A DNA stretch of 64,000 nt from Hymenobacter artigasi (GTDB lineage Bacteria; Bacteroidota; Bacteroidia; Cytophagales; Hymenobacteraceae). The DNA is taken from contig NZ_JAAVTK010000012.1 of NCBI RefSeq assembly GCF_012275535.1, forward strand, positions 115,874-179,873, read 5' to 3'. Position numbers and translations under genes: made by a program. The notes beneath the pieces were generated by a model. That model was not told the origin of the DNA and made no database searches. It saw nothing but the letters and a program-made list of their open reading frames with translations. Below are positions 19,701 to 28,900 of the stretch, piece after piece; position 1 is the first letter of the stretch; every line of letters starts with the position of its first letter.

Positions 19701-20281
19701 TTCGAGTACACGTCGATGCAGTAGCCCACGTCCACGACCAGCACAAACAGGGGCCGGGGCTCGTCGGGCGGCAGGGCGCGCACGTAGCCCAGGGCCTGCT
19801 GGCGGGCCGCCTGCATCATCTGCTCCCACTTCACGGAACCGCGCAGGGCGTGACCCTTGCGGCGTTTTTCGGCGGGCAGGCCCAGCTCGGCGCGGTCGGC
19901 TTTTTCGGCGCGCTGCTGGGTGTCGGGGGTGTCGGTGCCCTGCTTGGTTTCGAGGATGAAGCAGCCACGCTTGTAGAGGTCGATGCGGCCGGTGCTCTTT
20001 TTGGGGCCGTCCTGGAAGGTAACGGCGCGCTCCAGCACGTACTGGTCCTGGGTGGGGTTGTCGGTGGTGGGGTCGGGTTTCGGCACGCCCAGCAGGTCGC
20101 AGAGGTCCTGCAGGAAGAGGCCGTAGTTGGCGCGCTCGGCACCGCCGGAGTTGCGCCAGCGGGCGGCGAAGTCGGGGTAAGTCAAGGTAGAAACGACTGA
20201 AGTGGAAAACGGGGCCGGAAGATACGGGCGGGGGTGGTGTTTGGCGGTTTTACCCCATCCCCTAGCCCCTCGCCGCTTCAT
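16718..20281 (-). CDS. Single-chain restriction-modification enzyme, MmeI-like (type IIL/IIG)
   Basis: 1187 residues combining cleavage, methylation and target recognition. N-terminal PD-(D/E)xK nuclease: Asp101 (GRIDLY) and Glu111-x-Lys113 (ILETKQG). A helical spacer leads to an N6-adenine methyltransferase with motif I DPACGSGNF near residue 453 and motif IV NPPF near 617. A target-recognition region runs to about 960 (GTPRYNKSRCFDPFPFPD) and a winged-helix-like tail ends the chain. It needs no separate methylase or specificity subunit, and none is present. From about 17430 to 18650 (residues about 545-950, motif IV plus the recognition region) the DNA is clearly AT-richer than both flanks, as if that block was exchanged. 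The only upstream ATG is at 20281; a TTG at 20185 before the conserved TYPDFAARW is an equally plausible start. Confidence 0.88.
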   Translation of the reverse strand: MKRRGARGWGKTAKHHPRPYLPAPFSTSVVSTLTYPDFAARWRNSGGAERANYGLFLQDLCDLLGVPKPDPTTDNPTQDQYVLERAVTFQDGPKKSTGRIDLYKRGCFILETKQGTDTPDTQQRAEKADRAELGLPAEKRRKGHALRGSVKWEQMMQAARQQALGYVRALPPDEPRPLFVLVVDVGYCIDVYSNFAQVGDSFVPFPDQSRFRLPLAALADEATRLLLRQVWLEPRALDPSRRAARVTRELAGYLAGVSAQLERAGHPAETVAQFLMRCLFTMFSEDVGLIPKASFTGMLRTYSTPELREFLPDALRGLWATMDTGGFSPDLKARVRRFNGKLFHDATALPLTPDQMALLLKAAEADWTEVEPAIFGTLLERALDPKERHSLGAHYTPRRYVERLVLPTVLEPLRREWTAAQAASARRLDENQPKEARQELVRFLTRLTSLRILDPACGSGNFLYVTLEHLKRLEGEVLAAINSFGQTGLLDLGGGTTVSPRQLLGLELNPRAAAIADVVLRIGYLQWHLRTHGITQLAEPLLDEYQNIRQQDAVLDYGLTVPRLDESGRKITRWDGFTMKVNPTTGEQVPDESAQIIMLDYPKAKPADWPEADFIIGNPPFVGMKRMRLILGDGYTEALRKAYAKKVPDSADLVMYWWYKAAELVRKGDVERFGFITTNSITQIFNRRVIEPYLEDEKNPLSITFAIPDHPWVNGVDGAAVRIAATVVEPGKRPGVLALVTREQTGKEEDAIEVDFEETPGIINADLTSGADVTGVSPLLANDKLAYLGVKLYGSGFILGPEDAALLKSTSSTAIVRRYISGQDLTQKPRGLFVIDTDGLSLEELTAKYPDVLQRLLLYVKPERDHNPSKEKRERWWLFGVNQQSMRKSVRSLSRYIVTTETAKHRFFQFVAGDYLAEGTNIAFGLDDAYYLGILSSRIHISWALAAGGILGVGGTPRYNKSRCFDPFPFPDATPAQQARIRELAEQLDAHRKRQQALHPSLTLTDLYNVVEKLRASQPLSAKDLTVNQQGLASVVLSLHQQLDAAVADAYAWPAALPEAELLTRLVRLNHERAREEQGGHIRYLRPAYQAPETEQAKLSLPTTATFSAAGRSTPSAEGIAPQPWPTELALQMQALRDALQQAAQPLTAAEVATRFRRVKSDKLEPLLQTLAALSLLRQTPEGAYVL

Positions 20282-20330
20282 GCGCGGAATCCTCCGGGGG
20301 AAGGGGGACTAATTCTAGTTTAGGGCATTT

Positions 20331-20441
20331 AGAGCAGTTTTCAGGTTCGTGTACACGTAGCGCGAACTTTGTAGTTCGCGTCCCCGCGCCATTAGAACGG
20401 CTCTAATGGCGCGGGGACGCGAACTACAAAGTTCGCGCTAC
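20331..20441. repeat. MITE-like palindrome, copy 2
   Basis: Same family as 6206-6308: arms 20349-20390 and 20408-20441, with ATTAGA/TCTAAT extending the stem. The left flank AGAGCAGTTTTCAGGTTC is kept; the right flank is missing, so this copy is truncated on the right. Confidence 0.88.
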
Positions 20442-20548
20442 TGCCTGTTTGCCTGGTTTGCTACAAACCTGCCGCCGATAGGGGGCTACTCCGCAATTTG
20501 GACTACTTATGCGGGACGCTTAAAAAGCTGGCTGATATTCCCAGTCCG

Positions 20549-21583
20549 TCAAGGCGTTACCGTGATGTTGGTCGTGCCGGCGGCGGCTCCGGCTACGCGG
20601 TTGCTGGCGTACACTTTGTTGCCGAGGGCCGAGCCGCTTTTGGTTTGGATATTGAAGCCGTAGCCGGCTGCCTGCACCGCGCAGGTATTGCTGGCAAAAG
20701 TGTTGTTTTCGCCCCAGCCGGCCACGGCTACGTGGGTCTGGAAACCGTCGACCAGCACGGGGCCGCCGTTGGTGCCCGTGTTGCCGCTGATGGTGTAGCC
20801 GTTGCCCTTCACGTCGAGCCAGCTGTCGGCGTAGTTGGCGCCGTTCAGGCCCTTGCCGTTCAGGGTATTGCCGCTGATGGTGCCGCCGGTAGTGCCTTCT
20901 TTGATGTCGATATTCTCGGCCTTGATGTTGTCGCCGAACACGGTATTCTGCACCGTGTTGTAGTCGCATTTGTCGGGGTCGCCGTTGGTGTAGGTGGGCC
21001 AGTTGCTCACGGCTGAGCCGATGTAGCAGCCCTCGCCGTAGCCGGGCTCCACCAGGCCGGTGCTCTGGATGGAGGAGTTTTGCAGCACGTTGTAGGTGCT
21101 GAAGCGGCGGAAATGAATGCCTTCTTCCCCGATGGTGTGAATACTCAGGTTATCGAACAGGTTGTGGCTGCTGTAATCCACCATGATGCCCTTTTTGGAA
21201 TTGGTGACCGTGAAGCCGCGAAACGCCCAGTAGCTGTTGCCGAGCAGGAAAAGCGCCGCGTTGCCGCTGGTGCGGATGTTGGTTTGCAGGATGGCACTGC
21301 GGCTGCCCTGCAGCATAACGGGGCTGGCGGCGGTGCCGTTTTTGCCGGCGGGCACGGTAAACTGGCCGGTATAGGTGCCATCGGCCAGGGTGATGACGTC
21401 GCCGGGCTGGGCATAGGTCAGGGCCGCCTGGAGCTGGCTGGCAGTGGCCACCGCCACGCTGCGGACGGGGGCCGGCGTGGGCTGCACGGCCGTAGATGCC
21501 GTGGGACCCGTGCCGTTTTTGGCACAGGCCCCGCCCAGCAGCGCGGTGGTGATAAGTACGATGGAAATACGCATTGGGAGCAT
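20549..21583 (-). CDS. Right-handed beta-helix lipoprotein, candidate polysaccharide lyase
   Basis: About 344 residues from the ATG at 21583 (21574 is also possible). Signal peptide with a GGAC lipobox. The rest is a parallel beta-helix, with repeating N.F.N and GNT turns such as HNLFDNLSIH, YNVLQNSSI, YNTVQNTVFG and GGTISGNTL. The N-terminal strand ASQLQAALTYAQPGDVITLADGTY is the typical cap of pectate-lyase-like and PL6-like helices. Catalytic residues cannot be assigned. It is the last gene of the minus-strand alginate operon, 122 bp after the T9SS protein, so a uronan lyase or epimerase-like role is plausible. It is not a close PL6 match by eye and could act on another polyuronate. Confidence 0.8.
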   Translation of the reverse strand: MLPMRISIVLITTALLGGACAKNGTGPTASTAVQPTPAPVRSVAVATASQLQAALTYAQPGDVITLADGTYTGQFTVPAGKNGTAASPVMLQGSRSAILQTNIRTSGNAALFLLGNSYWAFRGFTVTNSKKGIMVDYSSHNLFDNLSIHTIGEEGIHFRRFSTYNVLQNSSIQSTGLVEPGYGEGCYIGSAVSNWPTYTNGDPDKCDYNTVQNTVFGDNIKAENIDIKEGTTGGTISGNTLNGKGLNGANYADSWLDVKGNGYTISGNTGTNGGPVLVDGFQTHVAVAGWGENNTFASNTCAVQAAGYGFNIQTKSGSALGNKVYASNRVAGAAAGTTNITVTP

Positions 21584-21605
21584 GGGTAAACCGGATGGAT
21601 AGAAA

Positions 21606-21695
21606 AGTAGGTTACAAAACTTGCCCCCGCCCGTCGTTGAACAACCCACAGCGGAATCGTTCAACGGCGGGCGGGGGCAAGTTCCGCAGCCTACT
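21606..21695. repeat. Palindromic repeat (TAGGGTGCGGGG family), copy 2
   Basis: Arms share the core CCCCCGCCCGTCGTTGAAC and its complement with the copies at 14725 and 38142, but the outer part has drifted. It lies between the last two genes of the minus-strand alginate operon. Confidence 0.8.
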
Positions 21696-21704
21696 GTGGT
21701 CGTG

Positions 21705-22808
21705 CTATTGCTTCACCACCTTGGCCGTGATGCGCTGCTGCGCATCGGCGTACTCTACCATGTAGATACCGGCGGGCAGCGCATTCATTTCCAGATTGGT
21801 ACGTGCGGCACCGGCTGATACGGCCGTGGTAGCCACCTGCTGGCCGATGAGCGAATACACCGTGACGCGGGCGCCCTGCGGCGCGGCCGGGTGGGCAATT
21901 TCGAGGCGGTTCTGCACCGGGTTGGGGTAGGCCGTGAGCGGCGTGGCCGAGCGGGCGGGCGTGGTAGCCAGGCCCCCGGCGCGGCCTTTCAGCTCCACGT
22001 CTTTCAGGAAGGCGTAGCGCCCAGGCGTGGAGGTATTGACGGCAAAATACAGGCGCATCGTCAGGACGTTTCCAGCGGCTAACACCAAGCCGGAGGCCCC
22101 GTTGAAAGCAAAGCGAAACTTGCCGTTGTTGACCCGCAGGGCAGTGGAATATTGCGGCAGCACCGCCCCGTAGGTGGGGCTCAGCGTCCCGGCGGTGAAC
22201 GAGCCGTCGAGACCGGCCGGCAATACGCCGCCATTAGAGGCGGGCAGCGTAGTAGAGCCTGAAGTGAAGGCCGCGTAGGCCGGGCCGATGCCACCCGTGA
22301 ACAGCGCCGAGTCGGCCACGAAGTTGCTGCGCGAGTATTGCAGCGACACCCGCCCGCCCACCGAGCTGGCGGCCACGGCGTTAAACAGCAGCGAATCGAT
22401 GCGAGTGGACGCCGAAGCGGTTACGGTAAACTGCACGTAATACGTGCGTTGCGGACTGGTGCCGGGGCCGCCCAGCGCAGTAGTCCAGTTGCCTCCGAAG
22501 CTGGCCGGCGCGAAGGCCATCCCAAACCCCGACGAATACGGGGGGGCCGTGGTGCCGCTGCTGGGCGCGTTGCCATCCGACACCACCAAGCGGCGCAGCG
22601 CGACGGGCGACCCGACGAGGCCAGCGGAGCGGGCAGCCACGCTGTCCTGGCCATTGACGCGCAATGACCACACGGCACGGCCGGCGGTTTGGGCGGTGGC
22701 GGGGCCGGCCAGCGCCAGGCCCAGCAGGGCCGCGGCCAGCGCCGTTTTGCCCAGGGTAGCGATACGCGGCACACGGGCCGAAAAGGGCGGTAGTAAGAGG
22801 TTTTTCAT
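21705..22808 (-). CDS. Secreted protein with T9SS type A sorting domain, function unknown
   Basis: 367 residues from the ATG at 22808. A signal peptide ends near GPATAQ. The middle 250 residues are beta-rich and low in charge (segments such as TYYVQFTVTASASTRIDSLLF and VLTMRLYFAVNTSTPGRYAFLKDVELKG), reading like a jelly-roll carbohydrate-binding module. The C-terminus is a type A sorting domain (TAYPNPVQNRLEIAHP, then NALPAGIYMVEYADAQQ). No catalytic motif is seen. It sits between an esterase and a beta-helix protein at the end of the alginate operon, so binding of extracellular polyuronate is the best guess. Confidence 0.82.
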   Translation of the reverse strand: MKNLLLPPFSARVPRIATLGKTALAAALLGLALAGPATAQTAGRAVWSLRVNGQDSVAARSAGLVGSPVALRRLVVSDGNAPSSGTTAPPYSSGFGMAFAPASFGGNWTTALGGPGTSPQRTYYVQFTVTASASTRIDSLLFNAVAASSVGGRVSLQYSRSNFVADSALFTGGIGPAYAAFTSGSTTLPASNGGVLPAGLDGSFTAGTLSPTYGAVLPQYSTALRVNNGKFRFAFNGASGLVLAAGNVLTMRLYFAVNTSTPGRYAFLKDVELKGRAGGLATTPARSATPLTAYPNPVQNRLEIAHPAAPQGARVTVYSLIGQQVATTAVSAGAARTNLEMNALPAGIYMVEYADAQQRITAKVVKQ

Positions 22809-22968
22809 GGTAATGTGGGAAGGTTGGAAATGAGAAAAAATCAGGAATGAATGAAGGAAAACAAGGTTTTGAGGTGGCAAATGGGTCAGCTACAGCAAGG
22901 GCCACCCTACCCGGCGCCAATGGCCTGGGCAAAAAAGGGAATGCCGAAAAGAGAGGCGGCCGGGCGGC

Positions 22969-23853
22969 CTACAGGCCCTGGGCCTTCAGAAAGCGGATAA
23001 TGGCTTCGTTCACGCGCTTGTTATCATCTTTTGAAAACTTGCCGTGCTGGCCGCCGGCAATGGTGATAAACTCGGTGGGCACGCCGGCCGCCACGTAGGC
23101 TTTGTGCAGGGCCACCGACTGCTCGTAGGGCACGGTGGGGTCGGCGTCGCCGTGCACGATGAAGGTGGGCGGGCTGGTTTTCTTCACCATGTAGAGCGGC
23201 GAAACCGAGCGCACAAACGCCGCGTCCGAGGCGTGCGAGCCCAGCCACTGGGTGGCCGATTTGCTATTCCACTGCGGTACGTCCGCGATGCCGTACTTGT
23301 CGATGATGGCGCGCAACTTCACCGTTTCCTTGGTGGGGCACTGGGTGTCGAACACATGGTCGTTTTCGAGCAGGCCGCCCACCAGGGCCAGGTGCCCGCC
23401 CGACGAGCTACCCATAATCACAATCCGACTGGGGTCGATATTGAGCTTTTTGGCGTTGGTTATCAAATAGATGATGGCGCAGCGCACGTCTTCCACGGCG
23501 GCCGGGGCCGGCGCGTAGGTGCTGAGACGGTACTCCACGTTGGCCACGCTCCAACCCTGCTTGAAGAAGCCATTGAAGCCCGACTGCGACTCCTTGGTGC
23601 CTTTGTTCCAGCCCCCGCCGTGCAGGTTGATGATGACCGGCACGGGCTTGCGGCTGTCGGTGTTCAGGTATAAATCCACGCGGCCGTCCCAGGGGCCTAC
23701 TTTGCTGTACACCGTGTTCAGCTGGGTGGTGTAGCCGGCCGGGGTGTCAATCACCTTCACCGTCGAATCGGTGGGGATGGGCGGCACCTGCTGGGCGTGG
23801 GCGCGGGGCGCAAGGGCCAGCAGGGCGGCGGCCAGAAGGTATAGGTGTTTCAT
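22969..23853 (-). CDS. Secreted alpha/beta-hydrolase esterase (BD-FAE-like)
   Basis: 294 residues. A signal peptide ends at AHAQ. Alpha/beta-hydrolase hallmarks are the oxyanion motif HGGGW (about residue 79), the nucleophile elbow GSSSGG (about 150), the acid Asp in HGDADP and the His in GGQHG near the C-terminus. The family includes carbohydrate esterases. Placed after SusD in the minus-strand alginate operon, it may remove acetyl groups, which are common on mannuronate of bacterial alginate, but substrate specificity cannot be read. The catalytic triad is complete. Confidence 0.87.
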   Translation of the reverse strand: MKHLYLLAAALLALAPRAHAQQVPPIPTDSTVKVIDTPAGYTTQLNTVYSKVGPWDGRVDLYLNTDSRKPVPVIINLHGGGWNKGTKESQSGFNGFFKQGWSVANVEYRLSTYAPAPAAVEDVRCAIIYLITNAKKLNIDPSRIVIMGSSSGGHLALVGGLLENDHVFDTQCPTKETVKLRAIIDKYGIADVPQWNSKSATQWLGSHASDAAFVRSVSPLYMVKKTSPPTFIVHGDADPTVPYEQSVALHKAYVAAGVPTEFITIAGGQHGKFSKDDNKRVNEAIIRFLKAQGL

Positions 23854-23890
23854 AAAGGGGGGTAAGGGGTGCTTGGCTTCGTTCTGGCGT

Positions 23891-24115
23891 TCACCTCACG
23901 GGACCCCTTTGGGGCATGACCCCCTCTCCCGTGGAGAGGGGGCACCGGTTCGTGAAGTCGATTCTTGTAGCACATGCTTTAGCTTGTGCGGCGTTGCACG
24001 ATGTTGCGCGAACGGGCACAAGCTAAAGCAAGTGCTACAAGTCGTCGTTGAGGCATTTCCGGTGCCCCCTCTCCGCGGGAGAGGGGGCATGCCCCAAAGG
24101 GGTCCCGTGAGGTGA
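23891..24115. repeat. Nested palindromes between susD and esterase
   Basis: Outer arms begin TCACCTCACGGGACCCCTTT and are repeated in inverted form at the right end. An inner, different palindrome at 23964-24041 (CTTGTAGCACATGCTTTAG and complement) is the same family as 43507-43576. One repeat family has been inserted into, or paired with, another inside the alginate operon. Confidence 0.85.
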
Positions 24116-24120
24116 TGCCC

Positions 24121-25755
24121 CTACCAGCCCGGGTTCTGGGTCATGGCGCTGTTCAGCGACAGCTCGTTGGAGGGGATGGGGAAATATTCGTCGCGGGCGC
24201 TCACGTTCTGGTAGGGCACCAGCGAGGAAGTGCGGCCATTGTAGCCCAGGGCGTTGTTGCTGCTGGAAGGGGCCTGCGTGCTGATAATCGGAATCATGGC
24301 CTTCATGGTGGTCAGGAAGATGCCCCAGCGCAGCAAGTCGAGCTTGCGGAAACCTTCGAAGGCCAGCTCGCGGGCGCGCTCATCTTTAATGCGGTTGAAG
24401 AAATCGGTCTTGCTGAGGCTGGCGGGCACGTCTACGGTGGCCGAGGGGGTGGCGATGGGCAGGCCATAGGCGCGGCGGCGCACCTGGTTGATGGCGGCCA
24501 CGCCGGCGGCGGTGGGGGCACCATTCACTTCATTATCGGCCTCGGCAAACATCAGCAACACGTCGGCATAGCGGAGCAGGGGCCAGTTGGTGGGGCCCAG
24601 GTTTTTGGCGTAGGGACGGTAGGTTTCGTTCTCGCGGCGCCACTTGTTGATGTAGCGGCCCCAGGTGTAGGTGCTGGCGTAGGCGGTGGGGCCTTTGGTG
24701 GCGTCGTAGCTGGGGTAGTAATAGGTGGCGATGTTCCAGTCGCGGCGCAGGTCGCCGGTGCCGTAGAGGGCGTACTGCACGCCGGTGGCCACGTAGGTGC
24801 CCTGCATGAAGCCCTTGTCGGCAATATCGTTGCGCACGCCCAGCGTGGAGCCGAAGCGGCCGGCCTCGTTGTAGATGCTGCCCACGCCGGTGCCGTTGAA
24901 CTCGACTTCCCACATGGCCTCGCGCAGCTCGTACACGTCGGCCAGCTCGTTCTTGAAAATCTGCGAATAATCCGGGTTCAGCCCGTGCTGGCCCGAGTTC
25001 ATCACCTTCAGGGCCCAGGTGCGGGCGTCGGCGTACTTGCTGGCGTCTTTGAGGCGGCCGGCGGCGTACATATTCACGCGGCAGAGGATGCCCTCGGCGG
25101 CCGTTTTTGAGATGCGGCCGCTGTTGCCCCAGTCGGCGCCGTTTTTCAGCAGGCCCTCGGCCGTGGTCATGTCCTTGATAACCTGGGTGTAGACCTGCGC
25201 GGCGGGCGTGCGGGCAATGTTCACGTCGGTAGCGGCCTGGGTCGAAGTGAGCTTCAGGGGCACGTCGCCCCAGTAGCTCACCAGCACGAAGTGGTAGTAG
25301 GCGCGCAAAAACAGCGCCTCGCCCCGAATCTGGTCCTTCACGGCGGCGGTGGCGGTGGAGCGGTCCAGGCTTTCGAGCAGCACGTTGGCCCGGTTGATGG
25401 CTTCGTAGAGGTTGCCCCAGCAGTTCACCAGGTTGCCATATGAAGCGTCGTAACCGTACTGGCTCACGGCGGGCGTGGTGTTGCTGCGGGCCAGCATCTC
25501 GTCGGTAGCCGATGGGGCTTCGAGCGACAAAAAGCGCGAGTACGTGGATTCCTCGGTGCTGCCGGTGTAGGTTACTTCCTGGCCCAGCTTGGTGTACACC
25601 CCCATGAGGGCGGCGGTGAGCTGGGCTTCGGTTTTATAAAAATCCTGCGGTGCCACGAAGTCTTCGGGCTTGGTATCGAGGTAGTCTTTGCAGGAGCTAA
25701 GGCCCGCCATGCCCACGGCCAGGCCGAGCGACGCGAGAAGAACTGATTTTTTCAT
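24121..25755 (-). CDS. SusD/RagB-family outer-membrane lipoprotein (alginate locus, minus arm)
   Basis: 544 residues. Lipobox SSC at about residue 22 followed by KDYLDTKPEDFVAPQDFYKTEAQL. SusD landmarks are ALFLRAYYHFVLVSYWGDVPL, NWPLLRYADVLLMFAEADNE and DERARELAFEGFRKLDLLRWG. It would bind alginate oligosaccharides at the cell surface and feed the SusC encoded just upstream (25989-29192). The 233-bp gap between the pair contains a large hairpin, which is unusual for such tightly coupled partners. Confidence 0.94.
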   Translation of the reverse strand: MKKSVLLASLGLAVGMAGLSSCKDYLDTKPEDFVAPQDFYKTEAQLTAALMGVYTKLGQEVTYTGSTEESTYSRFLSLEAPSATDEMLARSNTTPAVSQYGYDASYGNLVNCWGNLYEAINRANVLLESLDRSTATAAVKDQIRGEALFLRAYYHFVLVSYWGDVPLKLTSTQAATDVNIARTPAAQVYTQVIKDMTTAEGLLKNGADWGNSGRISKTAAEGILCRVNMYAAGRLKDASKYADARTWALKVMNSGQHGLNPDYSQIFKNELADVYELREAMWEVEFNGTGVGSIYNEAGRFGSTLGVRNDIADKGFMQGTYVATGVQYALYGTGDLRRDWNIATYYYPSYDATKGPTAYASTYTWGRYINKWRRENETYRPYAKNLGPTNWPLLRYADVLLMFAEADNEVNGAPTAAGVAAINQVRRRAYGLPIATPSATVDVPASLSKTDFFNRIKDERARELAFEGFRKLDLLRWGIFLTTMKAMIPIISTQAPSSSNNALGYNGRTSSLVPYQNVSARDEYFPIPSNELSLNSAMTQNPGW

Positions 25756-25857
25756 GACGAAGGGAAGCGGGGTGGGATTTTTTCCTTTGAGTATTTGGTG
25801 GCCAGCATTTCGTGCTGAGCGTGGTTGGGGCTTGTCGCGTGGGCGTCGCCAGACGGG

Positions 25858-25969
25858 GTCACCTCACCCCCTGACCCCCTCTCCTTGGGGAGAGGGGGCA
25901 CCGGAAATGCGTGGTTTGAAGTCGTCTGGCTCCCCTCTCCCCAAGGAGAGGGGCCGGGGGTGAGGTGAC
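25858..25969. repeat. Large palindrome between susC and susD of the alginate operon
   Basis: Arms beginning GTCACCTCACCCCCTGACCC and their inverted copy ending GGTGAGGTGAC, with inner GGAGAGGGG/CCCCTCTCC stems. Related sequences occur at 23891-24115, 34177-34301 and 51335-51627. Confidence 0.85.
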
Positions 25970-25988
25970 CCGTCCGGCCGAAGCCGGT

Positions 25989-28900
25989 TTACAGCGACAA
26001 ATTCAACCCCAGTGTGATGGTGCGGGCGCGGGGGTAGGCCGAGAAGTCGAAGCCGGGCGTGAGGGGCGAGCTGTAGATGGATACCTCCGGGTCGTTGCCC
26101 GAGTATTTGGTCCAGGTGAGCAGGTTTTGGGCCGAGGCGTACACGCGCAGGGTTTTCAGGTGGGCGTACTTGGTGAGCGTGGCCGGCAGGGTGTAGCCCA
26201 GGTTCACGGTTTTGAGGCGCAGGTAGGAGCCGTCCTCGATGAGGCGGGTGGAGTAAACGCGCGGGCCCTGACCGTTGGTGCGGTACAGGTCGTTGGTGGG
26301 GTTTTCGGGCGACCAACGGTTCTGGTACGACTCGAACTGGTTGAGGCCGTTTTTCAGGGCCCCGCCCTCAAACAGAATCCTGTTGGCGTTCAATAGGTCG
26401 CCGCCGTAGGAGAACTGCAGGAACACGTTCAGGTCGAAGCCTTTGAAGGTGAAGTTGTTGCCGAAGCCGCCGATGAACTTGGGGTTAGGGTTGCCGATAA
26501 CGGTGCGGTCGTTGTTGTCCACCACGCCGTCGCCGTTCCGGTCGGCGTATTTGATGTCGCCGGGCTTGATGCTGGTGCGGGCGTTGCCGTTGTTGGGCAC
26601 GCTGGTTTTCAGCACGTAGTTGCCGTTCACCACGTCGAAGTCAGCGAACTGGTAGTTGCCCACCCACTGGAAGCCGTAGAACTGTGCTACCGGGCTGCCC
26701 AGCTCGGCCAGGTAGGCCGGTACGTTGCCGTAGCCCGAGGACGACGACCAGCGCACCGTGGACTGAATGTAGGTCTGGTTGCGCGTCAGTTCCAGCACCT
26801 TGGTGCGGTTGAAGGCCATGTTGAAGCTGCTTGACCAGACGAACGACTTGTTCGACACGTTCACGGTGTTCAGCGTCAGCTCCAGGCCCTGGTTCTGCAC
26901 CGCGCCGATGTTCTGAAATACGCTGTTGTAGCCGCTGGTGGCGGGCAGTTGGGCGTTCAGCAGCAGGTCGGTGGTTTTCTTGCGGTAGGCATCTACCGAG
27001 AGGGTCACGCGCTGCTCCAGGAAGCCCAAATCGAGGCCCAAATCAGCTTCCTGGGTGGTTTCCCACTTCAGGCTGCCGTTGCCCAGGGTGAGGGGCACCA
27101 CGCCCCGGATGAAGATGCCGCCCGGCGAGTACGACTCGGCTACCGGCAGGCCCAGCGAGGGCAGGTAGGCGAAGTCATCGACGCGGTTGTTGCCGATGAG
27201 GCCGTAGCTGGCCCGCAGCTTGGCGTCCGAAATCGACTTGATTCCTTTCAGAAACGGCTCATTGCTCAAGTGCCAGGCAACGGCAGCCGAGGGGAAGTAG
27301 CTCCACTTGTTGCCGGGCGCGAACTTCGACGAGCCATCGGCCCGGGCCGACACCGTGAACAGGTACCGGTCCTTGTAGGTATAGTTCACCCGGCTCAGGG
27401 CCGAGGCCAGCGTGTTCGACGACTTAGCGGCCGTTACCGTGTACGGAATACCTTCATCCAGGCCGCTGATGCCCAACTGCTCGTTCGGAATCAGAATAGC
27501 CCCGTTGCCCGACTGCGAATACTGTGCGCCCTGCAGCGTGAAGCCCACGAGCGCATTGAGGCGGTGGTCTTTTTTGAAGGTCTTGTTGAACGTGAGCGTG
27601 TTTTCGTTCACGTAGTTGTTGCGGTCGGTGTAGGTCACTGAGCCGTTCACGCCGTTCTGGCCCTGGGTGCTGGTGAGGCTGCCGGAACGCGTCTGGGAGT
27701 TGTTGAACACGTCGTAGCGCAGCGAGCGGCGGTCAACGCCACCGGTCACGCGCAGCTTCAGCGAGCGCCCGAAGGCGTACTCGGCGTAGGCGTTGGCCGT
27801 GAGCTGGTTGGTGGTGTTATTGCGCAGCTCGTTCTGCACCGTAAACAGGGGGTTCCACTGGTAGTTGGTGCTCGACGACACGTCGCCGTCCTCAGCATTG
27901 TCGAGCAGCGCGCTCAGGTTGCCGTTGCCGATGATGGGCCGGTAGCCGTAGAGGCTGGTGAGCAGGGCAAAGTCGGAGTTGGACGAGCCGCTGACGGACG
28001 TGCCGTAGGCGAAAATGTTGCTGAAGTTGGCGTTCATGCCCACCCGCAGGTTCTGGCGCACGTCCTGGTCGAGGGTGATGCGGGCCTGGTAGCGCTGGAA
28101 ACCTGAGTTGAGGATGGTGCCGTCCTGGTTCAGCGCCGAGCCCGAGAGGGAGTAGCGCGTGCCCTTGCTGCCACCGCGCACCGCCAGGCTGTGGCTGTAC
28201 ATGGGCGCCAGGCGCAGAATCTTGTCCTGCCAGTCGATGCCGGCTTCGTTGCGGTAGCTCTCCAGGTTGCGGCCGCCGCTGAAGTACAGGTTTTTGGCCT
28301 GCACCGAGTCGAACTCAAACTGCAGCTTCACAAACTCGTACGGCTTCATCAGCTTGGCCCGCGAGAGGCTTTGCTGAATGCCATAGTACGTGTCGTAGGT
28401 AATGGTAGGCGCCGCGTCGGAGCCGCGCTTGGTGGTGATGAGCACCACGCCGTTGGCCCCCCGCGAGCCGTAGATTGCCGTGGAAGAGGCGTCCTTCAGA
28501 ATCTGAATCGACTCGATATCGGAAGGGTTGATGGCGTTGTTGTTGTAGTTCTCAATGGGGAAGCCGTCGACCACGTACAGCGGCGAGTTGTCCTGCGTGA
28601 TGGAGTTGCCCCCGCGAATCACGATGTTGGGCGACGCGCCGGGCTGCCCATCGGGCGAGCTCACCTGCACGCCGGCCACGCGCCCGGCCAGGGCATCGTC
28701 GAAGGATTTCACGGGCGCCTTGTTCAGGTCCTCCACGTTCACCGAGCCCACCGAGCCGGTGAGGTCGCCGCGCTTCACTTCGCCGTAGCCCACCACCACC
28801 ACTTCCTCCAGGCTCTGGGGGTTGGCTTTGAGGGTGGCATTGAGCAGCGTATTGCCTTTGATGGCACGCTCTACGGGCAGGTAGCCCACGTAGGAGAACA

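Noticed and set aside
18686..20200. 504-codon plus-strand open frame opposite the restriction-modification gene
   Set aside because: High-GC shadow of the real minus-strand gene: no domain, composition dominated by Gly/Gln/His/Ala typical of antisense frames, no signal or start context.
24112..25110. 332-codon plus-strand frame opposite susD
   Set aside because: Antisense shadow; Gly/Val/His-rich with no motif, while the minus strand encodes a clear SusD.
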